NCBI RefSeq assembly: GCF_016841685.1
Contig: NZ_JAENYR010000008.1
Coordinates: 1 to 64,000 of the forward strand
Reading direction: 5' to 3'
DNA length: 64,000 nucleotides
Source of the DNA: Thiohalomonas denitrificans
GTDB taxonomy: Bacteria > Pseudomonadota > Gammaproteobacteria > Thiohalomonadales > Thiohalomonadaceae
Within the stretch, counting starts at the first letter, position 1, and each line of letters starts with the position of its first letter. The notes below the pieces were generated by a model that saw only the letters and a list, made by a program, of their open reading frames with translations, made no database searches and was not told the DNA's origin. Below are positions 1 to 9,032 of this stretch, one piece after another. The translations under genes and the position numbers were made by a program.

Positions 1-57
1 CGCAAGCGCGCCTTGCATCTGGCCGGCCAGCGGCTCGCTGAAAGCACCGCCAAGCAT
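1..57 (-). CDS. Partial N-terminus of an unidentified CDS running off the window start (MLGGAFSEPLAGQMQGALA...)
   Basis: Open minus-strand frame from ATG (cat 55-57) to the window edge; too short to identify. Confidence 0.25.
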   Translation of the reverse strand, partial: MLGGAFSEPLAGQMQGALA

Positions 58-94
58 GCAACAGTACACTAGCACCCTGTTCGACTGCTGACCC

Positions 95-727
95 TCATCC
101 TTGATCAAAGGCATCCATGCGATCGGCCAGCCGGCCCCAGTCGAGTTCCTGCAGCACCTTTGCCAGGGCGTGAACGGTTCCCTTTTTGATCGCCCGGCGT
201 CGTTCGGCCTTGGATTTCACGCCGTGAAACGGCAGCAGATGGAAGAAGGCTTCATCCTGATAGCGGCGGATCGGGGTGAGCACATCCCCCCGTCGCGTGT
301 GATAGGCATCTTCGCCTTTTGCGCACGATTGCCCGAATACGTTGAACTGGCGGCACGCCATGGGCCGCATGGGGTGCACGGCACACTGTCCGTCCAGCAG
401 GAACGGACACGAAGCTTCCGTCTCAAAGGCGCGCAGTGAAACACGCAACCGCTCCCGGATCTCACGTTCCATTTGCTCGGTGGCATACCAGTACAGCCCG
501 ACCAGCTCCAGGGGGTAGACCGGGATGGTGGTGTGGGTCTCGCAGCAGCTGCCGCAACCCTTGCCGCAGGCCAGGGTCCGTCCCTGACGCTGCTCCCGGC
601 GGATGGCCTCATCTACGCCCCGGTCGGTCGCATGATAGGCGTCAAGCAGGGGCGCCAGCCAGTCCTGGCGGCTTTCGGCTTGGGGAAAGTGCAGTCGCAC
701 GGGGCCGGAACAGGGTGTATCGGACAT
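95..727 (-). CDS. YkgJ-family cysteine-cluster (putative Fe/Zn-chelating) protein
   Basis: Cys-rich motifs CGKGCGSCCETH, CPFLLDGQCAVHPMRPMACRQFNVFG; start at MSDTPCSG more likely than the ORF-track start. Confidence 0.75.
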   Translation of the reverse strand: MSDTPCSGPVRLHFPQAESRQDWLAPLLDAYHATDRGVDEAIRREQRQGRTLACGKGCGSCCETHTTIPVYPLELVGLYWYATEQMEREIRERLRVSLRAFETEASCPFLLDGQCAVHPMRPMACRQFNVFGQSCAKGEDAYHTRRGDVLTPIRRYQDEAFFHLLPFHGVKSKAERRRAIKKGTVHALAKVLQELDWGRLADRMDAFDQG

Positions 728-936
728 GGTTCTTTCGGCTGGAAAAACGGATCGAGATGGTAACACGCCGGTCAGTCTACGCCCCAAACATGGGTTGAAC
801 AGCGATATAGGACCATAAAATCGTCGAGATAACGGCCGCATCTCGACCCGACGCGGGAGAGGCGCATGGTATCCGGGCGCTACCTGTATCCCGGCAGCAA
901 AAGGGGTCTTTCGGCCCTACTTGTATCGCGCCTGCC

Positions 937-1593
937 TCACAGGCGAACCACGGTCAGCCTCCCGGTGGTATACGCTCCGGTGTCGATAAAGTGGACATTG
1001 CCGAGGGTGAGCGGCACATCAACGATGGTGTGGCCGCAATAGATTTCGGCTGCGCCCGGAACACCGGTATTGTTACGGTTGTAGACACGACGGCGGCTCC
1101 AGAGAGCGGTGTTGATGGCATTGCGGTCGCCTCTTTCCACCTGGTCCAGGAAATCACTCCAGCGCGTTTCGGGAGGCAGATCGGCGTGAACGATCCCGAC
1201 AGGGGCATGCGCTGTCTCGATCACGATGGCGATCGGGAGTGCATCCAGCAGAGACAGCAGTTTCCGGCGGATCGGTGACGGGGTGTCGTCCCACCATTCA
1301 CCACCGTTCAACATCCAGGTGAAACGGACGTTACTGTCCGACTGGGCGTCCAGCGCCATCTGTTCATGATTGCCGCGTACGCAGTGAAACCAGGAATACT
1401 CCAGCCACCGTACGGCTGCCTGGGAATCCCTCCCGCGATCAATAAGGTCGCCGACACAGAACAGCCGATCGTTCCGACTATCGAAAGCGAACCGATCGAG
1501 CTGCTCTGACAGCAGATGAAACTGGCCATGAACGTCGCCGGCAACGAAATCCCGGCCGATTGTATTGGGAGAAAAACGTTCGATGCGTCCCAT
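937..1593 (-). CDS. Metallophosphoesterase / serine-threonine protein phosphatase (PrpA/ApaH-like)
   Basis: GDVHGQ, GDLIDRG and GNHEQM metallophosphatase motifs; start chosen at MGRIERF. Confidence 0.8.
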   Translation of the reverse strand: MGRIERFSPNTIGRDFVAGDVHGQFHLLSEQLDRFAFDSRNDRLFCVGDLIDRGRDSQAAVRWLEYSWFHCVRGNHEQMALDAQSDSNVRFTWMLNGGEWWDDTPSPIRRKLLSLLDALPIAIVIETAHAPVGIVHADLPPETRWSDFLDQVERGDRNAINTALWSRRRVYNRNNTGVPGAAEIYCGHTIVDVPLTLGNVHFIDTGAYTTGRLTVVRL

Positions 1594-1711
1594 GGGGTCC
1601 CGGTAGCAAAGGCGCAACAGAACGCCAGAAAAAACATTAGCCCTCCCGATAAACAATAGGCCATCGCTATGAACACGACCCGCTGGCAATCCCGAATCAC
1701 TGATGTGGTTC

Positions 1712-1734
1712 TCGCGGCTTCCGCCGCTCCTACA
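1712..1734. repeat. REP-like palindromic unit TCGCGGCTTCCGCCGCTCCTACA
   Basis: Internal dyad GCGGC..GCCGC with a TGTAGGAG-type edge, in intergenic DNA. Confidence 0.4.
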
Positions 1735-1871
1735 GGTCGCGGAGCCCGGTTGGAGGCAGGAGCAGCGACCCGCGAAGGCTCCGCATCGCATATTTCTCAA
1801 CAACGGAAGCTCCCTGCCCCGCCAATGGCCTAATCTTGTCTCTTAAGGACACCATAAAACGGAGACCAGCC

Positions 1872-2312
1872 ATGGCGGGATATCGTCATATCGTTTTCGC
1901 CACCGACCTGACCGAAGCAGCCGATACGGCAGCGGAGCGCGTCGCAGACCAGGCACGCTGCTCTGGTGGGCGTGTGACGCTGCTGCATGTGGTCGAGTAT
2001 CTGCCGGGAGAAGTGGCCGGCCTCATGGAGGAGCGGGACGACCCCGAGTCCTACATCAGGAAAAAGGCCGAAAAACGGCTGGCGGATTGGGCTGAACGGG
2101 TACACCTGAGTGATGCAGAACGCCATGTGACGCTCACCAGCTACTCGGCACGACGGGGTATTATCGAATACCTCGACGAACAGCAGGCCGACGTCGTGGT
2201 GCTGGGCGCTCTGGGCAATCCCGGCCGGTTGGGCACTACGGTGGACCATGTGGCGGCAAGCGCCCCGTGCGACGTGCTCATCGTTCAAGGGAAGGGCTGG
2301 ACGCCCGGCTAG
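1872..2312 (+). CDS. Universal stress protein (UspA family)
   Basis: MAGYRHIVFATDLTEAADTAAERVADQA...VLGALGNPGRLGTTVDHVAASAPCDVLIVQG. Confidence 0.85.
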   Translation: MAGYRHIVFATDLTEAADTAAERVADQARCSGGRVTLLHVVEYLPGEVAGLMEERDDPESYIRKKAEKRLADWAERVHLSDAERHVTLTSYSARRGIIEYLDEQQADVVVLGALGNPGRLGTTVDHVAASAPCDVLIVQGKGWTPG

Positions 2313-2339
2313 GAGCGGTTGATGTCTTGTGACGGCGGT

Positions 2340-2406
2340 GTAGGTCGGGCTAAAGCCCGTCGTGCATCCTTCCTCCGCCAGGCGGTCGGTCTGAAGACCG
2401 ACCTAC
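2340..2406. repeat. Short inverted-repeat element GTAGGTCGGGCTAAAGCCCG...GGTCTGAAGACCGACCTAC
   Basis: 9-bp terminal inverted repeat GTAGGTCGG/CCGACCTAC plus two internal palindromes; related copy at 62248-62311. Confidence 0.65.
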
Positions 2407-2463
2407 TGGCAGGAGAACTCTCCTGTGGAACCCTGTGGCTATCCTGATGCGGAGTAGCTCCGT

Positions 2464-2995
2464 TCACTCGCCCAAGGTGGAAAGGTAAAATAAAAGGTGG
2501 CGCCCCGGTCGGGTGCGCTTCCGCCCAGCTACGTCCGCCGCGCCGCTGGATGACGCGGGAGATGGTGGCCAGGCCGATACCGTGACCGAGAATTCGCGCT
2601 GCGCATGCCGCCGCTCGAAGGCAACAAAGAGGCGGCCGGCCTGGGCCATTCTGAAACTCGCCCCATTGTCACGGACATAGTAAGGCGGATTCGCCCGCGA
2701 ACTCCGTTACGCCGAACCGGAAGTGTGCGAGGCCACGTCCTGAGGTGAACTTCCAGGCGTTACCGAGCAGACTTTCCATGACCACCCTCAGCAGGTTGGC
2801 ATCGGCCGCGGCAGTGGGCCCCTTTTCGACGACGAAATCGACACTCCTGTCCGGATTCATCGGCTGCAGCAGTGTCCCGGTTTCCCGCGCCACGGCCGAC
2901 AGGTCGACCTTCTCGATCTGTGGTTCCGATCGGCTGACCCGCGACGTTCGCCAGCCGTGATCGGTGCCGGGGAGTGCGCCAGAATTGCGCCAACG
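2464..2995 (-). pseudogene. Decayed sensor histidine kinase C-terminal region (HATPase) with several frameshifts
   Basis: N-box-like LLRVVMESLLGNAWKFTS, then in shifted frames YYVRDNGASFRMA, GHGIGLATISRVIQRRGGRSWAEAHPTGA and ATFYFTFPPWAS. Confidence 0.7.
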
Positions 2996-3240
2996 ACTGC
3001 CGTCATTCGGTGCCGGACGCGATGACTGCTTTCCATTCACCCTGCGCGAAGATGTACCAAACCGATAACCGGGTGGCGTCCAGGAGCCCTGCATCCTTAT
3101 CGCATGCAGGGACAAACACAGACATAATGGCGGATAAGTCGGGTAAATGGGCCAAGAAATCAAGCCGGGGCATTCGCTTGCCTGACAGGTGTGAAGTCCT
3201 TGCTTTACAATTCCCCGGGTCTTCTGCTGGAGCATCTGTC

Positions 3241-4086
3241 GTGAAGCTGAGTGCCGAGCAATTTCGAAACTGGGAAACCAAGCGTATCACCCTGCTGGGA
3301 ATGTCGGGCGTGGGCAAAACCCGCCTCTCAAACATTCTGCTGCAGGGCAGCTGGTTTCACTATTCCGCCGATTACCGTATCGGTACCCGCTACCTGGACG
3401 AGCCAATCCTGGACAACATCAAGCAGCAGGCGATGCAGGTGCCGTTTCTTCGTGATCTGCTGCGGTCGGATTCCATCTATATCCGCAACAATATTACCGT
3501 CGACCATCTGAAGCCGGTCGCCAGTTTCATGGGCAAAATCGGTAATCCTGAGAAAGGCGGATTATCCCTGCAGGAGTTTAAACGCCGTCAGGGATTGCAC
3601 CACCAGGCCGAGGTGGCGGCTCTCAAGGATGTGCCCGCCTTCATCGAGAAGGCTCAGAGTATTTATGGTTATCGTCATTTCGTCAACGATGCCGGTGGCA
3701 GCGTTTGCGAGTTGGATGATCCCGAGGTGACGAAGGTACTGGAGCGGGAAACCCTGCTGCTCTACATCCAGGCTACGGAAAAAGATGAACAGGAGCTCAT
3801 CGGACGGGCCGCCTCGGATCCGAAGCCGCTCTACTATCGTGAGGCCTTTCTGGATGAACAACTCGCCATCTATAGGAGTGAGCGCAGGTTGGAGTATGTG
3901 GCGCAGATCGACCCGGATGATTTCGTCCGCTGGGTGTTTCCGCGCCTGTTCTACTCCCGTATCCCACGTTATCGGGCGATGGCCGACAGCTACGGTTATA
4001 CCGTGACTACCAACGAACTGTGGCAGGTGAAGAGTGAGGCGGATTTCCTGGCGCTCATCGAGACCGCCATTGCCCGTCAGTCGTAA
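3241..4086 (+). CDS. P-loop ATPase upstream of metA
   Basis: Walker A GMSGVGKT; likely GTG start at 3241 (VKLSAEQFRNWETKRITLLGMSGVGKT). Confidence 0.75.
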   Translation: MKLSAEQFRNWETKRITLLGMSGVGKTRLSNILLQGSWFHYSADYRIGTRYLDEPILDNIKQQAMQVPFLRDLLRSDSIYIRNNITVDHLKPVASFMGKIGNPEKGGLSLQEFKRRQGLHHQAEVAALKDVPAFIEKAQSIYGYRHFVNDAGGSVCELDDPEVTKVLERETLLLYIQATEKDEQELIGRAASDPKPLYYREAFLDEQLAIYRSERRLEYVAQIDPDDFVRWVFPRLFYSRIPRYRAMADSYGYTVTTNELWQVKSEADFLALIETAIARQS

Positions 4087-4113
4087 CCCTTTGTTTTCGA
4101 GGTAACCGAACCG

Positions 4114-5181
4114 ATGCCGCTGGTCGCCAATACCGAACTCCCTGCCTTCAGCCGCCTCCGCCAGGAGGGACAGAACGTCCTCGAGCGCGAGGTGGCCGTG
4201 CATCAGGATATTCGCGAACTGCATGTGGGACTGCTCAACATGATGCCCGATGCGGCCCTTGCCGCCACCGAGCGCCAGTTCTTCCGGCTGGTCGGCGAGG
4301 CGAACCAGATCGCCCAGTTCTATATGCACCCCTTCACTCTGAAGGAGCTCGAGCGGGGGCCTGATGCGGCCGGACACATCGAGCGTTACTACGAGCGATT
4401 CGAGGACCTGATGAGCGAGGGGCTTGATGCCCTGATTATCACCGGCGCCAACGTGCAGGGACCGGAGCTGTCGAAACAGCCCTTCTGGAAGCCGCTCATC
4501 GAGGTCATCGACTGGGCCTATGACAATGTCACCTCGACCCTCTGCTCATGCCTGACGACTCACGCTGTCATGGAGTTCCGCTATGGTCAGAAGCGCCGGC
4601 CGCTGGGCTTCAAGCGCTGGGGTGTCTACTCACATCGGGTGTCCGGACCGCATCCGCTCGTTGCGGGCGTTAACACCCGCTTCGATGTGCCTCACTCCCG
4701 TTTTAACGGAATCGAACGGGAGCAGTTCGAATCGGCGGGCTGTCGGGTGCTGGCCGAGAGTAAGGAGGCCGGAGTGCATTTGGCGACCAGTGAAGATCTC
4801 TTCCGGCTGGTGTTTTTCCAGGGCCATCCGGAGTACGACGTCATCAGCCTGCTGAAGGAGTACAAACGGGAGGTGACGCTGTTTGGCGCCGGGAAGTGCA
4901 ATGACTACCCATCATCCATCGATAACTATTTCACGCCCCAGGCAGAGGCCATTCTCGATGAGCACCGCTTGCGGGTGTGCCGCGCTCGTGAACGGGGCGA
5001 GCCGACCCCCGAGTTTCCGGAGAAACTGATCGCCGGCTATCTGGACAACACCTGGCATGATACTGCCGAGGCAATCATCAACAAGTGGATCGGACGGGTG
5101 TATCAGCTGACGCACCATGACCGCAAGCGGCCGTTCAAGGAAGGGATCGACCCGAACGATCCCTTCGGATTGCGCGGCTGA
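4114..5181 (+). CDS. metA: Homoserine O-succinyltransferase-family protein (MetA)
   Basis: HVGLLNMMPDAALAATERQFFRLVG, LIITGANVQGPELSKQPFW, CSCLTTHAVMEFRYG, FFQGHPEYD. Confidence 0.9.
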   Translation: MPLVANTELPAFSRLRQEGQNVLEREVAVHQDIRELHVGLLNMMPDAALAATERQFFRLVGEANQIAQFYMHPFTLKELERGPDAAGHIERYYERFEDLMSEGLDALIITGANVQGPELSKQPFWKPLIEVIDWAYDNVTSTLCSCLTTHAVMEFRYGQKRRPLGFKRWGVYSHRVSGPHPLVAGVNTRFDVPHSRFNGIEREQFESAGCRVLAESKEAGVHLATSEDLFRLVFFQGHPEYDVISLLKEYKREVTLFGAGKCNDYPSSIDNYFTPQAEAILDEHRLRVCRARERGEPTPEFPEKLIAGYLDNTWHDTAEAIINKWIGRVYQLTHHDRKRPFKEGIDPNDPFGLRG

Positions 5182-5297
5182 CCACCGGCGACTGAGCTAA
5201 GCGACCACGGGGGCTCGGGGAAAGGAACGATCGGTTTTTGCCCCGCGCCCCTTGGTTATTGGCCGTCCGGGAGCCCCGGCGTCGAACGGCGGGCAAT

Positions 5298-5325
5298 AAA
5301 AAACCCGGCCGGGACCGGGTTTTTG
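5298..5325 (-). terminator. Rho-independent terminator downstream of rpmG
   Basis: AAAAAACCCGGCCGGGACCGGGTTTTT stem with flanking A/T runs. Confidence 0.75.
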
Positions 5326-5351
5326 AACATGTGGTACCAAGGAGGCGTCAG

Positions 5352-5519
5352 TTACTTGATCTTCGCTTCCTTGTACATCACGTGCTTGCGAACCACCGGA
5401 TCAAATTTCTTGATCTGCATCTTCTCCGGCATGTTGCGCTTATTTTTGTCTGTCGTATAAAAGTGACCGGTTCCGGCACTGGAGACCAACCGGATCTTTT
5501 CGCGTATACCCTTAGCCAT
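5352..5519 (-). CDS. rpmG: 50S ribosomal protein L33
   Basis: 55 aa read by hand: [55 protein letters not shown]; absent from ORF track because short. Confidence 0.95.
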   Translation of the reverse strand: MAKGIREKIRLVSSAGTGHFYTTDKNKRNMPEKMQIKKFDPVVRKHVMYKEAKIK

Positions 5520-5531
5520 GACCGATCCTCC

Positions 5532-5768
5532 TTACACCTTTTCGCCGCGGGCACGAATCTCCGCGAGAACGGTGTCGATGCCTTTCTTATCGATAATACG
5601 CATGCCATTGCTGCTGACCCGCAGCTTGACCCAGCGCTTCTCGCCCTCCACCCAGAACCGGTGGGAATGCAGGTTCGGCAGGAAACGGCGCTTGGTCTTG
5701 TTGTTGGCGTGCGAAACATTATTACCGGTGATCGGACGTTTGCCCGTTACCTGGCATACCCTGGACAT
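5532..5768 (-). CDS. rpmB: 50S ribosomal protein L28
   Basis: [65 protein letters not shown]. Confidence 0.95.
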   Translation of the reverse strand: MSRVCQVTGKRPITGNNVSHANNKTKRRFLPNLHSHRFWVEGEKRWVKLRVSSNGMRIIDKKGIDTVLAEIRARGEKV

Positions 5769-6034
5769 GATTCCGCCTCCAATTTCCAAATTCGTCTGCC
5801 CGAAGGCAGAAAGCCGGACTTTATAGCAGAAAGCGTTTCGAGTCACAAGTGAAAGCTGAAAGGGAATTTCCAACCTCGGTGGCCACAGAGATTGGAAACG
5901 TTCGTAAGTTCAACGGGTTATATCGATGGCGGGCCGGTTGCCATGGAGGCCGTTGGAATGGGGTCACACCGCGCCTCCCGGTCATTGATCCCGTTTCTAC
6001 GCCCTTTGAATCCTGTGCGCTCCGGGGTCTTTCG

Positions 6035-6715
6035 CTAAAGCATCCCCCGTTCCGCGAGGGAGGTGATCTGGCCATCGCCGATGATCAGGTGATCGAGTAC
6101 CCGGACATCGATGAGGGCCAGGGCCTCCTTGAGGCGGCCGGTGATGTGTTCGTCCGCACGGCTGGGTTCGGCAACCCCCGAGGGGTGGTTGTGAGCGAGT
6201 ATGAGGGCGGCGGCGTTGTGGCTAAGGGTGCGTTTGACGACCTCGCGGGGATGTACCGTTGCACCATCCACGGTACCGAAGAAGAGCTCTTCATAGGCCA
6301 ATACCCGATGACGATTATCGAGGAACAGGCAGGCAAAGACTTCCCGGCCTTCACCTCGCAGCCGCGCCGCCAGGTAGCGTCGGGTGGCATCGGGGCTGGT
6401 GAGGGCATCCCCGCGTCGAAGCGCCGTCATCAAATGGCGACGGCTGATCTCGAGCGTCGCCTGAAGTTGCACGAATTTCGCTTCGCCCAACCCCCGGGCC
6501 TCGCAGAAGCCTTCCCGATCCGCCTCCAGCAACGGGCGCAGGCCGCCGAAGCGGCTCAATAAATCGCGGGCCAGGTCCACGGCAGTCTTGCCCGGCACGC
6601 CCGTGCGCAGGAAAATCGCTAGCAGTTCGGCATCCGACAGGCTATCGGCGCCTCGTTCCAGAAGCTTCTCTCGCGGCCGCTCGGTAGCCGGCCAGTCCGT
6701 GATCGCCATCTGCAA
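6035..6715 (-). CDS. radC: RadC / UPF0758 JAB-domain protein
   Basis: [28 protein letters not shown] and JAMM motif [14 protein letters not shown]. Confidence 0.93.
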   Translation of the reverse strand: MQMAITDWPATERPREKLLERGADSLSDAELLAIFLRTGVPGKTAVDLARDLLSRFGGLRPLLEADREGFCEARGLGEAKFVQLQATLEISRRHLMTALRRGDALTSPDATRRYLAARLRGEGREVFACLFLDNRHRVLAYEELFFGTVDGATVHPREVVKRTLSHNAAALILAHNHPSGVAEPSRADEHITGRLKEALALIDVRVLDHLIIGDGQITSLAERGML

Positions 6716-6754
6716 ACCTCCGTGTCGAAAATCATCTCGATTCTATCGCTGTTC

Positions 6755-7104
6755 AGTGGCTAGTGGCTAGTAGCGAGTGGCTAGTGGCTAGTGACAAGTG
6801 ACAAGTGACAAGTGACAAGTGACAAGTGACAAGTGACAAGTGACTAGGCTATACGTCTCGTCTCTCGTCTCTCGTCTCTCGTCTCTCGTCTCTCGTCTCT
6901 CGTCTCTCGCCTCTCGCCTCTCGAATCTCGAATCTCGCCATTCGCTCATCCCTCGTCCCTAGCCACTCGCTACTCGCTACTCGCTACTCGCCACTCGCCA
7001 CTCGCTACTCGCTACTAGCCACTCGCTGCTAGCCACTCGCCACTCGCCACTCGCCACTCGCCACTCGCCACTCGCTACTCGCTACTAGCCACTCGCTACT
7101 GGTG
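6755..7104. repeat. Expanded heptanucleotide repeat array, 50 consecutive in-register 7-mers
   Basis: AGTGGCT x2, AGTAGCG, AGTGGCT x2, AGTGACA x7, AGTGACT, AGGCTAT, then ACGTCTC, GTCTCTC x7, GCCTCTC x2, GAATCTC x2, degenerate units, then ACTCGCT/ACTCGCC/ACTAGCC units to 7104. Confidence 0.97.
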
Positions 7105-7120
7105 ATAGACTATCGAGGAT

Positions 7121-8329
7121 ATGCAAGCGCTTACTGACAAACGGGTTTTGCTCGGCGTGACGGGTGGTATCGCTGCCTACAAGAGTGCCGAACTGGTACG
7201 GGAGCTGCGCCGCGCCGGGGCCGATGTACAGGTGGTGATGACGCCTGCTGCGGGTCAGTTCATTGCCCCCATGACCCTCCAGGCGCTTTCCGGCCATCCG
7301 GTTCGAAGCGAGCTCTTCGACCCGGCCCATGAGGCGGCGATGGGGCATATCGAGCTGGCGCGCTGGGCCGATCTGGTCCTGGTGGCCCCCGCCAGCGCCG
7401 ATTTTCTCGCCCGGCTGGCGACCGGGATGGCGGACGACCTGCTGGCTACCCTCTGCCTGGCCACCGAAGCTCCGCTAGTGGTGGCCCCGGCAATGAACCG
7501 GCAGATGTGGGCGGCGCCTGCAACGGTGGACAACATGGCCCGCCTGGCCTCACGCGGTATCCATCGGTTGGGACCGGCGCAGGGCGAACAGGCCTGTGGC
7601 GAGACCGGACCGGGGCGCATGCTGGAGCCGGAGTCGCTGGTCGAGGAGCTGGCGGGCCTCCTTCGTCCCCGGGATTTCGACGGGGTCGCGGTGACCATCA
7701 CTGCCGGTCCCACCCGGGAAGCGCTGGACCCGGTGCGGTTCCTGTCGAACCACAGTTCGGGGAAAATGGGATTCGCCCTGGCCGCCGCTGCAAGCACACG
7801 CGGTGCCCGGGTACGGCTGGTGGCCGGCCCGGTGGCACTGGCCACACCCGTGGGGGTGGAGCGCATCGACGTGGAGAGCGCCGAGCAGATGCTGAAGGCC
7901 GTGCTGGCCGCCCCCGGTGAGCTCTTCATCGGCTGTGCGGCGGTGGCCGACTACCGGCCCAGGTTGCCGGCCGCGGAAAAGATCAAAAAAAACGAGGCGC
8001 GGTTCGTCCTGGAACTGGAGCGGAACCCCGATATCCTGGTCGCCGTCGCCAGGCTCGCCGAACGACCGTTTACGGTGGGATTTGCGGCGGAAACGGAAGA
8101 TCTGGCGGTCAATGCCCGTAATAAGCTGCGCAACAAGCGCCTCGACCTGATCGCCGCCAACCGGGTGGGCGAACGGGCCGAAGGGGGTGGTTTCAACAGT
8201 GACTATAATGCGCTTCACGTCTTTTGGGAGGGGGGCGACGACGCGCTTCCTCCCATGCGCAAATCGGAGCTGGCACACCGGCTGCTGGACCGGGTGAGGG
8301 CGCGTATGCCGAATGGGGAGAAGGTATGA
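7121..8329 (+). CDS. coaBC: Bifunctional phosphopantothenoylcysteine decarboxylase/phosphopantothenate-cysteine ligase
   Basis: [69 protein letters not shown]. Confidence 0.95.
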   Translation: MQALTDKRVLLGVTGGIAAYKSAELVRELRRAGADVQVVMTPAAGQFIAPMTLQALSGHPVRSELFDPAHEAAMGHIELARWADLVLVAPASADFLARLATGMADDLLATLCLATEAPLVVAPAMNRQMWAAPATVDNMARLASRGIHRLGPAQGEQACGETGPGRMLEPESLVEELAGLLRPRDFDGVAVTITAGPTREALDPVRFLSNHSSGKMGFALAAAASTRGARVRLVAGPVALATPVGVERIDVESAEQMLKAVLAAPGELFIGCAAVADYRPRLPAAEKIKKNEARFVLELERNPDILVAVARLAERPFTVGFAAETEDLAVNARNKLRNKRLDLIAANRVGERAEGGGFNSDYNALHVFWEGGDDALPPMRKSELAHRLLDRVRARMPNGEKV

Positions 8330-8781
8330 GAAACATCGAATTCAAGATTCTGGACGAGCGGTTGGGGGATGCCATCCCCATGCCTCACTATGCGACCGAC
8401 GGTTCGGCGGGCCTGGATCTGCGTGCCTGTTTGGAAGAGCCGCTGAGTCTTGCGCCCGGAGAGACGCACCTGATTCCGACGGGCCTTGCGATCCATATCG
8501 GGGACCCGACGCTCGCGGCCGTATTACTGCCGCGTTCCGGGCTTGGTCACAAGCATGGCATCGTACTGGGCAACCTGGTCGGACTCATCGATTCCGATTA
8601 CCAGGGACAGGTCTATGTGTCGTGTTGGAATCGGGGAAATCAATCTTTTACCATCCAAATCGGTGAACGGATCGCGCAAATGGTCTTTGTCCCCGTTGCC
8701 CAGGTGCAGTTTTCGGTCGTGGACGAGTTTCACGAAAGCGCCCGCGGGGTCGGCGGTTTCGGTCACACCGGGACCCGGTAA
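8326..8781 (+). CDS. dut: dUTP diphosphatase
   Basis: ATGA overlap with coa[50 protein letters not shown]. Confidence 0.95.
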   Translation: MRNIEFKILDERLGDAIPMPHYATDGSAGLDLRACLEEPLSLAPGETHLIPTGLAIHIGDPTLAAVLLPRSGLGHKHGIVLGNLVGLIDSDYQGQVYVSCWNRGNQSFTIQIGERIAQMVFVPVAQVQFSVVDEFHESARGVGGFGHTGTR

Positions 8782-8846
8782 CGAGACCTCGTCCGGACTG
8801 GTGTGCATGGCTCCGGGTGTCGTCTCCGCGCATGGATTACCACATT

Positions 8847-8970
8847 GCACGGCAGAGGCGCTGAGTGCGCCGAGTTTCGCGGAGTTCCTTCTATGGAAAC
8901 AGGTGAAAAGAGAGCGATCTCAACCCTGAAGTCTTTCCTGCGAACCACCGTGCCCTCTGCGGCGAGTGTC
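8847..8970. repeat. Imperfect inverted-repeat element of the CCGCAGAGG family
   Basis: Left CACGGCAGAGGCGCTGAGTGCGC; right, reverse-complemented, CACTCGCCGCAGAGGGCACGG. Confidence 0.45.
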
Positions 8971-9032
8971 AGTGGGTCGGCGTTCAGGCGATCTCGGCAA
9001 GGTCATCGTTCCAGGATGGGAAACACTCAATT

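Noticed and set aside
5238-5852. 204-aa plus-strand ORF across rpmG/rpmB
   Set aside because: Antisense to two ribosomal protein genes and a terminator.
5867-5897. TTTCCAA...TTGGAAA dyad upstream of rpmB
   Set aside because: Short 7-bp arms with no supporting context; could be chance.
6755-7104. Possible CRISPR array
   Set aside because: Repeat unit is 7 bp and directly tandem, with no 20-40 bp repeats or unique spacers and no cas genes nearby.
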